From Nitrospinae bacterium RIFCSPLOWO2_12_FULL_45_22 (GTDB lineage Bacteria > 2-12-FULL-45-22), in the NCBI GenBank assembly GCA_001803565.1, contig MHDQ01000275.1, forward strand, positions 1 through 13,468: a DNA stretch of 13,468 nt. The letters run 5' to 3'. Each line of letters starts with the position of its first letter. Within the stretch, counting starts at the first letter, position 1. The translations under genes were made by a program, and so were the position numbers. Of the stretch, positions 5,818 to 13,468 are shown piece after piece. The notes below the pieces were generated by a model. The model did not search any database and had not been told where the DNA came from. It saw nothing but the letters and a program-made list of their open reading frames with translations.

Positions 5818-7215
5818 TTAATGGTCTTCCAGACCACATTCCCTGATCTTATTGAGGAGTCCTTTATAACTTATATTTAGAATACGGGCGGCTTGAGCCT
5901 TATTCCATCTGGTACGATCCAATATTGACTTTATTAGCTCCTTTTCTGCCTTTAGGGCTGCTTTTCTCCCTATTTCTTTCAAGGGTATAGAGGCACTATG
6001 GCAGAGGTCTAGGGGGTTTTCTCCTTGATTCTCTGCGCGTTGGGAGATATTATGAGAAAGTTCTTCTAGGATAAGATTTTCGCTTTGGAAAACTACTAGT
6101 TTCTTGATCATATTCTCTAGCTCTCTAACATTCCCTGGCCAGGAGTATTGCTCAAAGAACTTCATCAGAACGGGGGAGATCTTCTTGATTTTTGTGCCAT
6201 GCTTTCTATTGTATTTATCCAAGAAGTGTTGGCATAGAATTGGTATATCTTCCCTCCTCCACCTTAAGGGAGGGGCTACAATTTTTACCACGTTTAACCG
6301 ATAGTAGAGATCCTTTCGGAAGGTTCCTTGCTCTACTGAAACCTCTAGGTCCTTATTGGTAGAGGCTACCAGCCGCACATCAACCTTAATATCCTTCTCC
6401 CCCCCAACCCGGGTAAATTCTCCATCTTGCAGCACTTGCAAGAGCTTTGCCTGCAGCATCAGGTCAATCTCACCAATCTCGTCCAAGAATATGGTGCCCC
6501 GATTAGCCAATTCAAACCTCCCTGCCTTTTGCCGATAAGCCCCAGTAAAAGCCCCTTTTTCATGTCCATAAAGCTCGCTTTCTAAAAGCTCTTTAGGTAA
6601 AGCAGCACAATTGACTTTGATGAATGGCTTGTCCTTTCTAGGAGATCTCAGGTGGAGATAGCGGGCTATAACCTCCTTTCCTACACCACTCTCCCCCAGG
6701 ATCAATACCGGTACATCAGAATCGGATATCTGTTCTATTAATCCTTTAATCTTCTCCATTGGGGCACTGATGCTTACAAAAGCTATCGCTTCCTCTCCCC
6801 TAAGCTGCTCATTTAGGTCCCTGATCTCCTGCAATAATTCTTGCTTCTCAAAGACCTTATTAATGGCAATCCGTAACTCATCATCCTCAAAAGGTTTTTT
6901 TATGTAATCACAAGCCCCACTCTTCATGGCCTCAACAATAGTCTCGATCTGATCAACTCCAGAAAGCATGATCACCGGCATGTCTGGTGAGATATTTTTT
7001 ATCTCCCGAAGCGTCTCTAAGCCATCCATTCCTGGCATCAAAACATCTAACAATACCACGCTTGGGCTAATCCCTTTCCGGATGATGTTCAAGGCCTCTT
7101 GTCCACTTATAGCGGTGGTAACCTTATATTCTTTTTTTAGGGAAAATAAATTTTTTATATAGTTCACCAGGCTAATGTCATCATCTATTACCAGAAGAGA
7201 ACGACCTTTTTTCAT
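5818..7215 (-). CDS. NtrC-family sigma-54-dependent response regulator
   Basis: This 465-residue cytoplasmic activator has the classical three-part layout. The receiver at about 5-122 has acidic residues D11-D13, phospho-acceptor D57 in LLDVLMPGMDG, S85 and K107. The AAA+ sigma-54 interaction domain spans about 145-375, with Walker A GESGVGKE (174-181), GAFTGA (221-226), Walker B TIFLDEIGEI (241-250) and the R-finger region YYRLNVV. A Fis-type helix-turn-helix lies at about 425-460 (NKAQAARILNISYKGLLNKI). All residues needed for phosphorylation, ATP hydrolysis and sigma-54 contact are present. The ribosome site GAGGAA lies just before the ATG at 7215. It follows the histidine kinase on the same strand after a 203-bp gap, so the two are its likely cognate pair. 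Exact targets are inferred: the -24/-12 promoters at 4495-4511 and 5651-5671 are the nearest candidates. Confidence 0.95.
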   Translation of the reverse strand: MKKGRSLLVIDDDISLVNYIKNLFSLKKEYKVTTAISGQEALNIIRKGISPSVVLLDVLMPGMDGLETLREIKNISPDMPVIMLSGVDQIETIVEAMKSGACDYIKKPFEDDELRIAINKVFEKQELLQEIRDLNEQLRGEEAIAFVSISAPMEKIKGLIEQISDSDVPVLILGESGVGKEVIARYLHLRSPRKDKPFIKVNCAALPKELLESELYGHEKGAFTGAYRQKAGRFELANRGTIFLDEIGEIDLMLQAKLLQVLQDGEFTRVGGEKDIKVDVRLVASTNKDLEVSVEQGTFRKDLYYRLNVVKIVAPPLRWRREDIPILCQHFLDKYNRKHGTKIKKISPVLMKFFEQYSWPGNVRELENMIKKLVVFQSENLILEELSHNISQRAENQGENPLDLCHSASIPLKEIGRKAALKAEKELIKSILDRTRWNKAQAARILNISYKGLLNKIRECGLEDH

Positions 7216-7418
7216 TCTGGTATTCCTCGTATTTCACTGTCCCGGCTCTGTAGGGAATAACACTCCCCCTCTAGAAAAAAGGAGTACATATTTACCACAG
7301 AATGACAGTTAACAGGTGTTACGGGATTGAAAGATTGATCCTGATAACTAGAGACCAATATTACCCATTTACTGATAGTAGTATAAATATAATGCTCCTC
7401 ACATCGTATGGCAAAAAT

Positions 7419-9866
7419 TTAATTGGGTGAAGGTTTTATTAGAGGTAAAGAAAAAAAGAACTTGCTTCCTTTCTGGGGCAAACTTTCTACCCAAATTTTT
7501 CCCCCATGGGCTTCCACGATCTTCTTACTTATGGCTAAGCCTAATCCCGTCCCTTGAATACCTACTTTTTTCCTTTTTAATTTACTAAATTCATTGAATA
7601 TAACTGCCCGGTCTTCTTCTGGAATACCCATACCTTGATCTTCCACACTGATTAAAATTTGGTCCTTTCCATCAGATACGCTAATTCTGATCTTTCCACC
7701 TTTGGTGGAGAATTTTATCGCATTATCAATTAGATTTATCATTACTTGTTCTATGCGGTCTTTATCAAAGGGAACCGGGGGTAGGACTTTAGGCAGTTTT
7801 AAATCTAATTTTAGCCCTGAATCCTTTACAAAATGCTCCATACGTTTGATGACATCCAATAAACAGGGGATTAGCTCTCTATCCTTGATCTCCATTTCCA
7901 TAGTCCCGGATTCAATTCGCGATAGGTCCAACATAGAGTTCACTAAGGAGACAAGCCTATCCAGACTTTCTTTGGACTCTTTTAATAATTGCTTTTGGAC
8001 ATTATTAATCTTACCGGGGGATTCACTTAATAAGAGTTTAATATACCCTTTTATAACCGTAAGAGGAGTTCGAAGTTCATGATTGGTTGCAGCTAAAAAG
8101 TTAGATTTAATCTTATCTATTTCCTTAAGTTTTTGGTTTGCTTCCCAGATCTCTTTAGCATGCTGCTTTAGTTGGATTTCTAGCTCCTTCCTTCTAGTAA
8201 TATCCCGTAAAAAAACCTGGTAGGCGGGTCTTCCTTTAAACTCAATAGGAGCGGCACTAACTTCAACTTCTATCCTCTTCCCATACCTATTCATAAGGGT
8301 TATCCCAAAGGGTTGAGATAATTCCCTCTCAATTAGCCCTTTCCAGAAGACCTCCCTGATAGGGTCATACTCTTCCGGTGCAAGTATTTTTCTATAATCC
8401 AGGGATCTAACTTCTTCGGCACTATATTCCATCATTTCCTGAAATTTTTTATTGGCAAATTTAATAAGCTCACCTTGGACAATAATAATCCCATCATTGG
8501 CCCTTTCGATCATAATTCTATACTTTTCCTCGGATTCTCTAAGCCTTCTTTCTAAAGTCCTTTTCTCTGTCACATCCCGAAAAGAGAAGGTAATAGTATT
8601 CTCTTTATCCGGAAGCCGATTCATAGTAACAGAAAGACACCGCTTCCTCCCATCCTTAGTAAGGATAAAAATATCCATACTACCGGGAAGTTCTACCCCT
8701 TCCAAGATATTCCAGGGGCAAGAACCATTTTGGGGAAGGGTTTCAGTATAAAATAATTGATGGATATGTTTTCCTAATAAGCTTCCCTTGGAATACCCAG
8801 TTATCTCTATTGCTTTTTTATTAGCAAACCTAATAAATCCATCTTTATCCAGAGTAATCAACCCGTCAGAGGCATGTTCAAAAAGCTCTTCATATTTGGC
8901 CTTCAACTCCAATTCCCGCTGGGCATACTTTGCCCTCTCCAATTCTATCAGGGCCATCTCTCGCTTCCTTGATTCTTCTTTGATACTCGCGAAGAGGTGG
9001 GCATTTTTGATGGCTATGGCAACTGCATTAGCTATCCCTTGGCAGAGTTTTATTTCTCTTTTGTTAGACATTAGAGGGGGCCGCTCCGTCCGCAGGAACA
9101 AGGTTCCCATGATGTCACTCTGAAACATGATAGGAAAGACCATGATGGATTGCGGTTCTTGTGGCCCTTGTGGGGATTTAACCTTTTGCTGGAAGGGTGG
9201 CTGACAAATTACCATTTTTCCCGTTTGTAAGGCCTGTTGTATTTCTGGATATTTGGAAAGGGGTATCTTTAAGTTCTTTATTACGGGGTTATCATGGGCA
9301 GCCACAATATAGCCAAATTCTGCACCCTTCTCTACCAGCCATATGTTACATCTATCTACATCAATAATCTCTGATATTTTTTTGACAATAGCAAAAAAGA
9401 TCTCGGCTGGATCTAATTGGGAGGAGATAGTCCTGGTAATTTCCAAGATGGCAGCTAAGTCATTCTTCTCTCTCTCTAGCTGATCATATAATTTCTTGCT
9501 CCGGAGTTGGGAATTTATCCGGGCGAGTAATTCAGCCAGGTGAGTGGGCTTGACAATATAATCATCTGCTCCTGCCTCTAACCCAGCAATTATATCTTGC
9601 TGATTAGATCGACCCGTGATGATAATAATGGAGATAGAGCTATCAATGTTTTTGAATATTTTGCATAGTTCTATCCCATCGATCCCAGGTAAGGTGAGAT
9701 CCAGAAGGATTAGATCGGGTTTATATGTCTTAAGCTTAGAAACAGCTTCTCTTCCATCTTCTGTTGCAGCAATGTGGTAACCCTGGATAGTTAAAACTTC
9801 CCTCAAAAAATCTCTCAAACCCTTATCATCTTCTATGATAAGGATTTTTCCTTGAGGAATAGCCAT
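7419..9866 (-). CDS. hybrid sensor histidine kinase: receiver-GAF-PAS-PAS-HisKA-HATPase
   Basis: The 815-residue kinase has no signal peptide or membrane helix, so it senses a cytoplasmic cue. The N-terminal receiver (about 5-120) has phospho-acceptor D56 in LLDLTLPGIDG and a KP motif. A GAF domain spans about 140-290. Two PAS domains follow at about 325-440 and 445-560; the first contains Cys-Pro-Trp (NGSCPW). The dimerisation helix carries H596 in NHELRTPL. The ATPase has INLIDNAIKF (N box), DQGMGIP and GTGLGLAI. The start is ATG at 9866, not the TTG five codons earlier: the bases between (GGGGGGAGGGGGG) are a ribosome site. A receiver ahead of the kinase domain, plus the NtrC-type regulator immediately downstream, suggests either a phosphorelay or input from another kinase. 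The signal is unknown. Confidence 0.94.
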   Translation of the reverse strand: MAIPQGKILIIEDDKGLRDFLREVLTIQGYHIAATEDGREAVSKLKTYKPDLILLDLTLPGIDGIELCKIFKNIDSSISIIIITGRSNQQDIIAGLEAGADDYIVKPTHLAELLARINSQLRSKKLYDQLEREKNDLAAILEITRTISSQLDPAEIFFAIVKKISEIIDVDRCNIWLVEKGAEFGYIVAAHDNPVIKNLKIPLSKYPEIQQALQTGKMVICQPPFQQKVKSPQGPQEPQSIMVFPIMFQSDIMGTLFLRTERPPLMSNKREIKLCQGIANAVAIAIKNAHLFASIKEESRKREMALIELERAKYAQRELELKAKYEELFEHASDGLITLDKDGFIRFANKKAIEITGYSKGSLLGKHIHQLFYTETLPQNGSCPWNILEGVELPGSMDIFILTKDGRKRCLSVTMNRLPDKENTITFSFRDVTEKRTLERRLRESEEKYRIMIERANDGIIIVQGELIKFANKKFQEMMEYSAEEVRSLDYRKILAPEEYDPIREVFWKGLIERELSQPFGITLMNRYGKRIEVEVSAAPIEFKGRPAYQVFLRDITRRKELEIQLKQHAKEIWEANQKLKEIDKIKSNFLAATNHELRTPLTVIKGYIKLLLSESPGKINNVQKQLLKESKESLDRLVSLVNSMLDLSRIESGTMEMEIKDRELIPCLLDVIKRMEHFVKDSGLKLDLKLPKVLPPVPFDKDRIEQVMINLIDNAIKFSTKGGKIRISVSDGKDQILISVEDQGMGIPEEDRAVIFNEFSKLKRKKVGIQGTGLGLAISKKIVEAHGGKIWVESLPQKGSKFFFSLPLIKPSPN

Positions 9867-10119
9867 CCCCCCTCCCCCCAAAAATTATTCAATTATTACT
9901 CCAAGATTTACCCACCTCTTATAATTATCCCCTTTAAGACCCTGATGTTTATAAAAATTTCTTTCCTTTACTAGCCCATTAAAGGAATTATCGAAGATAC
10001 CTTGATAATTATTAGGGGACATTATCTTAAATTAGCCCAAGAATTGCTTAACCCTGTCCTCCTAAGTTTAGTAATGATTATTTTACCGCAGGACAGGAAT
10101 TTTTAGATATATAATTTTG

Positions 10120-10130
10120 GTAACCGTTTA
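10120..10130 (+). repeat. dispersed GTAACCGTTYA motif (second copy)
   Basis: GTAACCGTTTA here is identical to 2748-2758 and one base different from 12150-12160, in the same orientation. It is followed at once by a 'tcacagagagcgcagag' dispersed-repeat arm. Confidence 0.35.
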
Positions 10131-10301
10131 TCACAGAGAGCGCAGAGAACGTTAAGATAAAGCATAAACGATTAGTACCTAAGTTTCAAGGTTAATTTTT
10201 CTAATATTCGTCTGCGTGCTCAGCGGTGAACCCTCACTAATACTATTTCTAAAAACCTAATTCCCCTCAAACGTAAATATTCAGTAAACACCGTAAATAG
10301 A

Positions 10302-10385
10302 AACCACAGATTTCACTGATTATTTTTTAGAGTTAAATCGGTGTTGTCTGCGCAACATGTGGTTCCAATAGTGGTTCTATTGGAA
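10302..10385. repeat. nested palindrome followed by a perfect 9-bp hairpin
   Basis: AACCACA (10302-10308) pairs with TGTGGTT (10358-10364), enclosing TGTTG/CAACA (10342-10346 and 10353-10357). It overlaps TTCCAATAG (10363-10371), which pairs with CTATTGGAA (10377-10385) around TGGTT. GTGGTTC occurs three times, at 10359, 10371 and 10386. The first part resembles 'aaccacagatttcac...' repeats common between genes in uncultivated bacteria. Confidence 0.5.
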
Positions 10386-10459
10386 GTGGTTCTCTGAATA
10401 ATCCCCCTCAAACCCTTTGATTTTTTGCTCAGAAGAATTGGGGTAGTATCTGTGATAAT

Positions 10460-10487
10460 TTGGTAGTAAGAGCAATGTTATTATAGT
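10460..10487 (+). promoter_or_regulatory. possible housekeeping promoter for the pseudo-receiver activator
   Basis: TTGGTA (10460-10465), a 16-base spacer and TATAGT (10482-10487) give 4/6 and 5/6 matches to the -35 and -10 boxes. A transcript from here would carry the folded element at 10581-10689 in a leader of about 250 bases. It is moderate by eye only; no -24/-12 site was found on this strand. Confidence 0.3.
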
Positions 10488-10580
10488 CAAACCTCCTCTT
10501 AGTTTTACAAGACGAATGGCGTGAGAGAAAAGATTAGATTATTCCTTTAAGGTTTCTTTTATCCGTGTTATATTAAAAAT

Positions 10581-10689
10581 ATGCCTAGGCACTTGATTCA
10601 GGCAATTGATTTTTACCCCCAAGATCTAGTGCCTGAATGTTTCCAGAAACACCATATGTTGCTGCAACTTTACTCAAGTGCATAGGCAT
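10581..10689. other. complex folded element with alternative pairings (leader RNA or mobile-repeat remnant)
   Basis: The outer arms ATGCCTAGGCACTTGA (10581-10596) and TCAAGTGCATAGGCAT (10674-10689) pair in 15 of 16 positions. An inner stem pairs TTCAGGCA (10597-10604) perfectly with TGCCTGAA (10630-10637), directly stacked on the outer stem on one side. Two small hairpins, GTTTC/GAAAC (10639-10650) and GTTG/CAAC (10658-10668), fill the rest, so the element can fold as a junction. GGCACT (10588-10593) can instead pair with AGTGCC (10628-10633), which would break both main stems. It ends 60 bases before the ATG at 10750. I recognise no Rfam class. Confidence 0.5.
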
Positions 10690-10749
10690 AATTAAAAATC
10701 TTAATCTTGGTTAGGTTTCCTATCCTCCTCGCTTAAAAAATTAGGTCTT

Positions 10750-12147
10750 ATGGCAAAGATCCTATTAGTAGACAAGAATAAGAAGATGAGAGATAAGTTG
10801 GCGGAGGAATTGTCTAAGCTGGGCCACCAGTCTTTCGTAGCCAGTAGCATTGCCTTAGCCCGAAGAATTATGGATGAGCAGTTTTTTAATCTTTTTCTCT
10901 TAGAGTATGATCCCATTCAAAATAATACCAGCGAGATATTAGAGCTAAGTAAAAAATTCTCTAAGACTACCCCGATTATATTAATGCTAAGTGAAGAAGA
11001 CTTGGATATTGCTGTAAAAGCAGATAACGCAGGGATATATGACTGCATACAAAAATCCTTCGCTTTTGATGGGATAATGATAAAGATAAATAATGCCTTG
11101 AGGCATGCGGAACTCGGTAATAATCTAAGTTATTTACGGCATACCCAGGGCCTGATTCACAGATTTGATGACCTAATCGGGGAGAACCCTAAATTCAAAA
11201 ATATTCTTACCCTAGCGAACAAGGTGGCTAACTTTAGTTCCACGGTCTTAATAGAAGGAGAGACTGGGACCGGCAAAGGGCTCATTGCTGGGGCCATCCA
11301 TTATAATAGCCCTCGCAGAGATCACAATTTCATAAAGGTTAATTCCGCTGCCCTCCCTGAGAATCTCCTGGAGAGTGAGCTCTTTGGGCATGAGAGGGGG
11401 GCCTTTACTGGGGCTGACCGCCAAAGGATAGGCCGATTCGAACAAGCCAATAATGGAACGATCTTTTTAGACGAGGTAGGAGATATGAGTCCTAGCACCC
11501 AAACCAAAATTTTGCGGGTGTTGGAAGAGCAGGAATTCGAGCGATTGGGAAGTACCAAGACCATCAAAGTTAATGTCCGATTAATTACTGCTACCAATAA
11601 AGAGTTAAAGAAGTTGACGCAAATGGGTTTATTTCGGGAAGACCTCTTCTATCGGCTTAATGTAGTAAGGTTTAAGATGCCCGCCCTCCGCGAGAGGCCA
11701 GATGATATAATTCCTTTAGCCCAGTTTTTTGCCCGGAAATATAGTTATGAATTCGGGAAGAACTTTAGGGGGTTTGATCTCCAAGTCAGACAATTTTTAA
11801 CCACCTACCACTGGCCCGGAAATATTAGGGAATTAAGAAATACTATTGAACGGGCCACCTTAATGATGGAGGGGGATCTCATTACCCTGGATGATCTTTG
11901 TCTTTTCCCAGAGGAAAAACTGGTAGAGGGAAGTACCTTTACCTCTCCCTCTATTACTCTCCCCCCCGAGGGTATAAGCCTAGCCCAGGTAGAGAGAGAT
12001 TTGCTTGTTCAAGCCCTCGAGAGGGCTAATTGGGTCCAGAAAGACGCTGCTTCCCTCCTAGGCATCACTGCCAGAGTCATTAACTACAAGATTAAAAATT
12101 ATGGTATCGTCAATAAGCGTTGGAGAAGGCATAAATTAGTTACTTGA
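10750..12147 (+). CDS. NtrC-family sigma-54 activator with pseudo-receiver domain
   Basis: The protein has 465 residues in the layout of NtrC proteins, but its receiver (about 1-120) is degenerate. The usual acidic pair is D8-K9 (LLVDKNKK), and the phospho-acceptor position is Glu (E52, in LFLLEYDP) in place of LLDxxMP. The signalling Ser (S81) and the Lys near residue 102 remain. The AAA+ domain (about 138-370) is intact: Walker A GETGTGKG (170-177), GAFTGA (217-222), Walker B TIFLDEVGDM (237-246) and YRLNVV. A Fis-type helix-turn-helix lies at about 426-455. It should hydrolyse ATP and contact sigma-54, but normal phosphorylation at D is not possible, so it may be always active or controlled by a ligand or partner. 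The ribosome site before ATG 10750 is weak (AGG). It is transcribed divergently from the kinase. Confidence 0.93.
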   Translation: MAKILLVDKNKKMRDKLAEELSKLGHQSFVASSIALARRIMDEQFFNLFLLEYDPIQNNTSEILELSKKFSKTTPIILMLSEEDLDIAVKADNAGIYDCIQKSFAFDGIMIKINNALRHAELGNNLSYLRHTQGLIHRFDDLIGENPKFKNILTLANKVANFSSTVLIEGETGTGKGLIAGAIHYNSPRRDHNFIKVNSAALPENLLESELFGHERGAFTGADRQRIGRFEQANNGTIFLDEVGDMSPSTQTKILRVLEEQEFERLGSTKTIKVNVRLITATNKELKKLTQMGLFREDLFYRLNVVRFKMPALRERPDDIIPLAQFFARKYSYEFGKNFRGFDLQVRQFLTTYHWPGNIRELRNTIERATLMMEGDLITLDDLCLFPEEKLVEGSTFTSPSITLPPEGISLAQVERDLLVQALERANWVQKDAASLLGITARVINYKIKNYGIVNKRWRRHKLVT

Positions 12148-12200
12148 TGGTAACCGTTCACCCAGCATGAGCTTCTAAAGTTTTTTATAGCAAGATAAAC

Positions 12201-12230
12201 TTGACATATGTAATATGAATTAATTAAAAT
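12201..12230 (+). promoter_or_regulatory. sigma-70-type promoter of the transposase gene
   Basis: TTGACA (12201-12206) is a perfect -35 box. After an 18-base spacer comes TAAAAT (12225-12230), a 5/6 match to the -10 box. It lies 53 bases before the transposase ATG. Confidence 0.55.
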
Positions 12231-12282
12231 TAGACAATTATTAGATTTATAAAGTTCAACTTAATCACACTTAGAAACTATT

Positions 12283-13468
12283 ATGATTCAAGAAAGTACC
12301 ATTTTCCTTAAAAAGGAAGATTATGAGAAGCTCCTGAAACGGATAGAGCAGATGGAGAAGGAGAACCTTAAGCTCAGAGAAGAGAATGCCGAACTGAGGA
12401 GACGTTTGGGGATGGACTCTACCAACTCTTCCAGGCCTCCTTCCAGTGATCCTCCGTCGGTAAAGCGACCTTCTAAAGTCCCAACAGGTAGAAAGCCCGG
12501 CAAGCAGAAAGGGAGCAAGGGATATAGAAGGCAACGGCTTCAGCCAACCCAGATTATAGAACATAGACCCGAGGTGTGTAGTCACTGCGGAGGAAACATT
12601 CCCGCTGATACTTCTACTACTGGCAGTTATCAATATCGGCAGCAGGTTGAAATACCTCCTATAGAACCTATTGTAACTGAGCATCATTACCATGCAGTTC
12701 GCTGCCCTAACTGCGGAAAGACCACCAGGGCAGAAGTGGGAGAAGGAGAGAAACCTTGCTGCGGGCCTCGCCTGACAGCCCTGATTGCTATCCTTACTAC
12801 CGTATACAACCTCTCTCGACGTCATGTTGAGGGGCTTTTGGAGACAGTCCTTGGAGTTGATCTTATCTTGGGCAGTGTGGACAATCGGGTACCCTCTGGG
12901 TGCCATGAGGTGGGAGATGCCCTTGAGAGCCCTGTCTCTCAGCTTAAGGAGCAGTTGCCCCAAGAAGCTAAGTTGCACATAGATGAGACAGGTTGGAAGA
13001 AAGCCGGTGAGAGACGCCGGCTTTGGGTATTTGTTGCTCCCACTTTCACCTTCTTTCACATCGCCGGAACTCGTGGCAAGAAGGTCCTCAGGGAAATCCT
13101 GGGAGAGAACTTCTTGGGATTTATCATCTCGGACTGTTACAGTTCCTACCGCTCCTATCACGATCTTTCTCGTTGGCATATCTGCCTGGCACATCTGATC
13201 CGCAAGGCTAAGGGATTGAGCCTTTGTGAAGATCCGGAGGCTTCCCGCTTTGGCCATTGGGTGCGCAGAGAGTTGAAGCTTATGATCAGTCTTTGGAAAA
13301 AGAAACTATCCTGGCTATTAGCTTATAAGAAGGAAGACCCTACAAAAATATTCTCTATGATGGAGGAGCAGCCCCAAAAAGAAGGGGAGGAGCTTGACCA
13401 ATATCTCCAGTTTATCCTGGAGACCAACCGCCCTTCAGTGGTCGAAGTCGGTGGTTTTGAGAAGCTCT
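12283..13468 (+). CDS. IS66-family transposase, C-terminus outside window
   Basis: This frame is open for 395 codons from ATG 12283 to the window edge. Residues about 9-43 form a coiled coil, followed by LGMDSTNSSRPPSSDPP, the typical IS66 N-terminal motif, then a basic linker. A zinc-binding module has CSHCGG and CPNCGK. The catalytic core carries HIDETGW (D234) and SDCYSSY (D284), the first two acidic residues of the DDE triad, followed by WHICLAHLIRKA. The final Glu lies beyond the window. The enzyme cuts and joins the element's ends. No good Shine-Dalgarno sequence precedes the ATG, which is common in transposases. Whether the element is active cannot be judged without the missing end. 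Confidence 0.93.
   Translation, partial: MIQESTIFLKKEDYEKLLKRIEQMEKENLKLREENAELRRRLGMDSTNSSRPPSSDPPSVKRPSKVPTGRKPGKQKGSKGYRRQRLQPTQIIEHRPEVCSHCGGNIPADTSTTGSYQYRQQVEIPPIEPIVTEHHYHAVRCPNCGKTTRAEVGEGEKPCCGPRLTALIAILTTVYNLSRRHVEGLLETVLGVDLILGSVDNRVPSGCHEVGDALESPVSQLKEQLPQEAKLHIDETGWKKAGERRRLWVFVAPTFTFFHIAGTRGKKVLREILGENFLGFIISDCYSSYRSYHDLSRWHICLAHLIRKAKGLSLCEDPEASRFGHWVRRELKLMISLWKKKLSWLLAYKKEDPTKIFSMMEEQPQKEGEELDQYLQFILETNRPSVVEVGGFEKL

Larger units (their letters stand above)
9867..10749. other. 883-bp divergent intergenic region rich in palindromic repeats
   Basis: This separates the minus-strand kinase from the plus-strand activator and contains no credible ORF. It holds a GTAACCGTT motif (10120), imperfect inverted copies of 'cacagagagcgcagagaac' (10132-10150) and 'tctgcgtgctcagcggtg' (10211-10228), a nested palindrome (10302-10364), a 9-bp hairpin (10363-10385), a possible promoter (10460-10487) and the folded element at 10581-10689. 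Confidence 0.6.
12149..13468 (+). mobile_element. IS66-family element, left part (right end outside window)
   Basis: It contains the IS66 transposase and a candidate left end, GTAACCGTTCACC at 12150-12162, starting two bases after the activator's stop codon. IS66 ends characteristically begin GTAA, which supports this boundary, but the right end is not visible and the terminal repeat cannot be verified. No tnpA or tnpB accessory frames precede the transposase, so it fits the single-gene (ISBst12-like) group. The coding sequence is visibly GC-richer than its neighbours, as expected of an acquired element. Confidence 0.65.

Noticed and set aside
9867-9881. TTG start five codons upstream of the kinase ATG
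   Set aside because: The intervening codons would encode Gly-Gly-Gly-Gly and are really the purine-rich ribosome site for ATG 9866.
10046-10059. GG-N10-GC spacing on the minus strand upstream of the kinase, as another sigma-54 promoter
   Set aside because: Only the two dinucleotides match; the flanking bases (AGGACA and AAGCA) do not fit TGGCAC and TTGCA.
5818-12147. Assigning the regulators as PrsK/PrsR of an exosortase (PEP-CTERM) system
   Set aside because: The domain layout of the kinase differs, and no exosortase or PEP-CTERM motif is visible in the window; the resemblance is only general.
12271-13257. A 328-codon open frame on the minus strand
   Set aside because: It is antisense to the IS66 transposase, whose frame carries zinc-binding and DDE motifs. 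The minus-strand translation has no recognisable domain and is a shadow of a GC-richer gene.

Overview
The window looks like a chromosomal regulatory and exopolysaccharide locus from an uncultivated, AT-rich, probably Gram-negative bacterium. The intergenic DNA is full of short dispersed palindromic repeats of the kind common in candidate-phylum, Nitrospirota, Planctomycetota and Omnitrophota genomes. No rRNA, tRNA or housekeeping marker is present, so the taxon is a guess. GC content is low except in the transposase gene at the right end.

Nearly everything from 1 to 9.9 kb is on the minus strand. In transcription order it reads: a soluble histidine kinase with an N-terminal receiver, GAF and two PAS domains (9866-7419); an intact NtrC-type sigma-54 activator (7215-5818); a short degenerate GGDEF protein (5204-4722); a 62-residue zinc-ribbon protein (4452-4264); a polyprenyl-phosphate sugar-1-phosphate transferase of the WcaJ/WbaP type (4253-2835); a specialised NusG-like elongation factor (2676-2167); and a large secreted protein with eight SBBP-type beta-propeller repeats followed by cadherin-like/tandem-95 domains (1765 to beyond base 1). 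On the plus strand, a second NtrC-family activator with a pseudo-receiver (10750-12147) is followed by the start of an IS66-family element (about 12149 to beyond 13468).

The genes suggest one circuit. A strong -24/-12 (sigma-54) promoter lies just upstream of the zinc-ribbon and sugar transferase genes, and a second lies upstream of the GGDEF gene. Two sigma-54 activators are encoded close by. The NusG-like factor sits between the sugar transferase gene and a leader containing a terminator with overlapping alternative hairpins, directly before the secreted-protein gene. My inference is that the kinase and NtrC pair turn on polysaccharide initiation through sigma-54, and that the NusG-like protein then controls elongation into downstream surface-layer or matrix genes.

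The long gene-free stretches (1766-2166, 5205-5817, 9867-10749) hold dispersed inverted repeats, candidate promoters and one complex folded element at 10581-10689. They contain no convincing protein gene.
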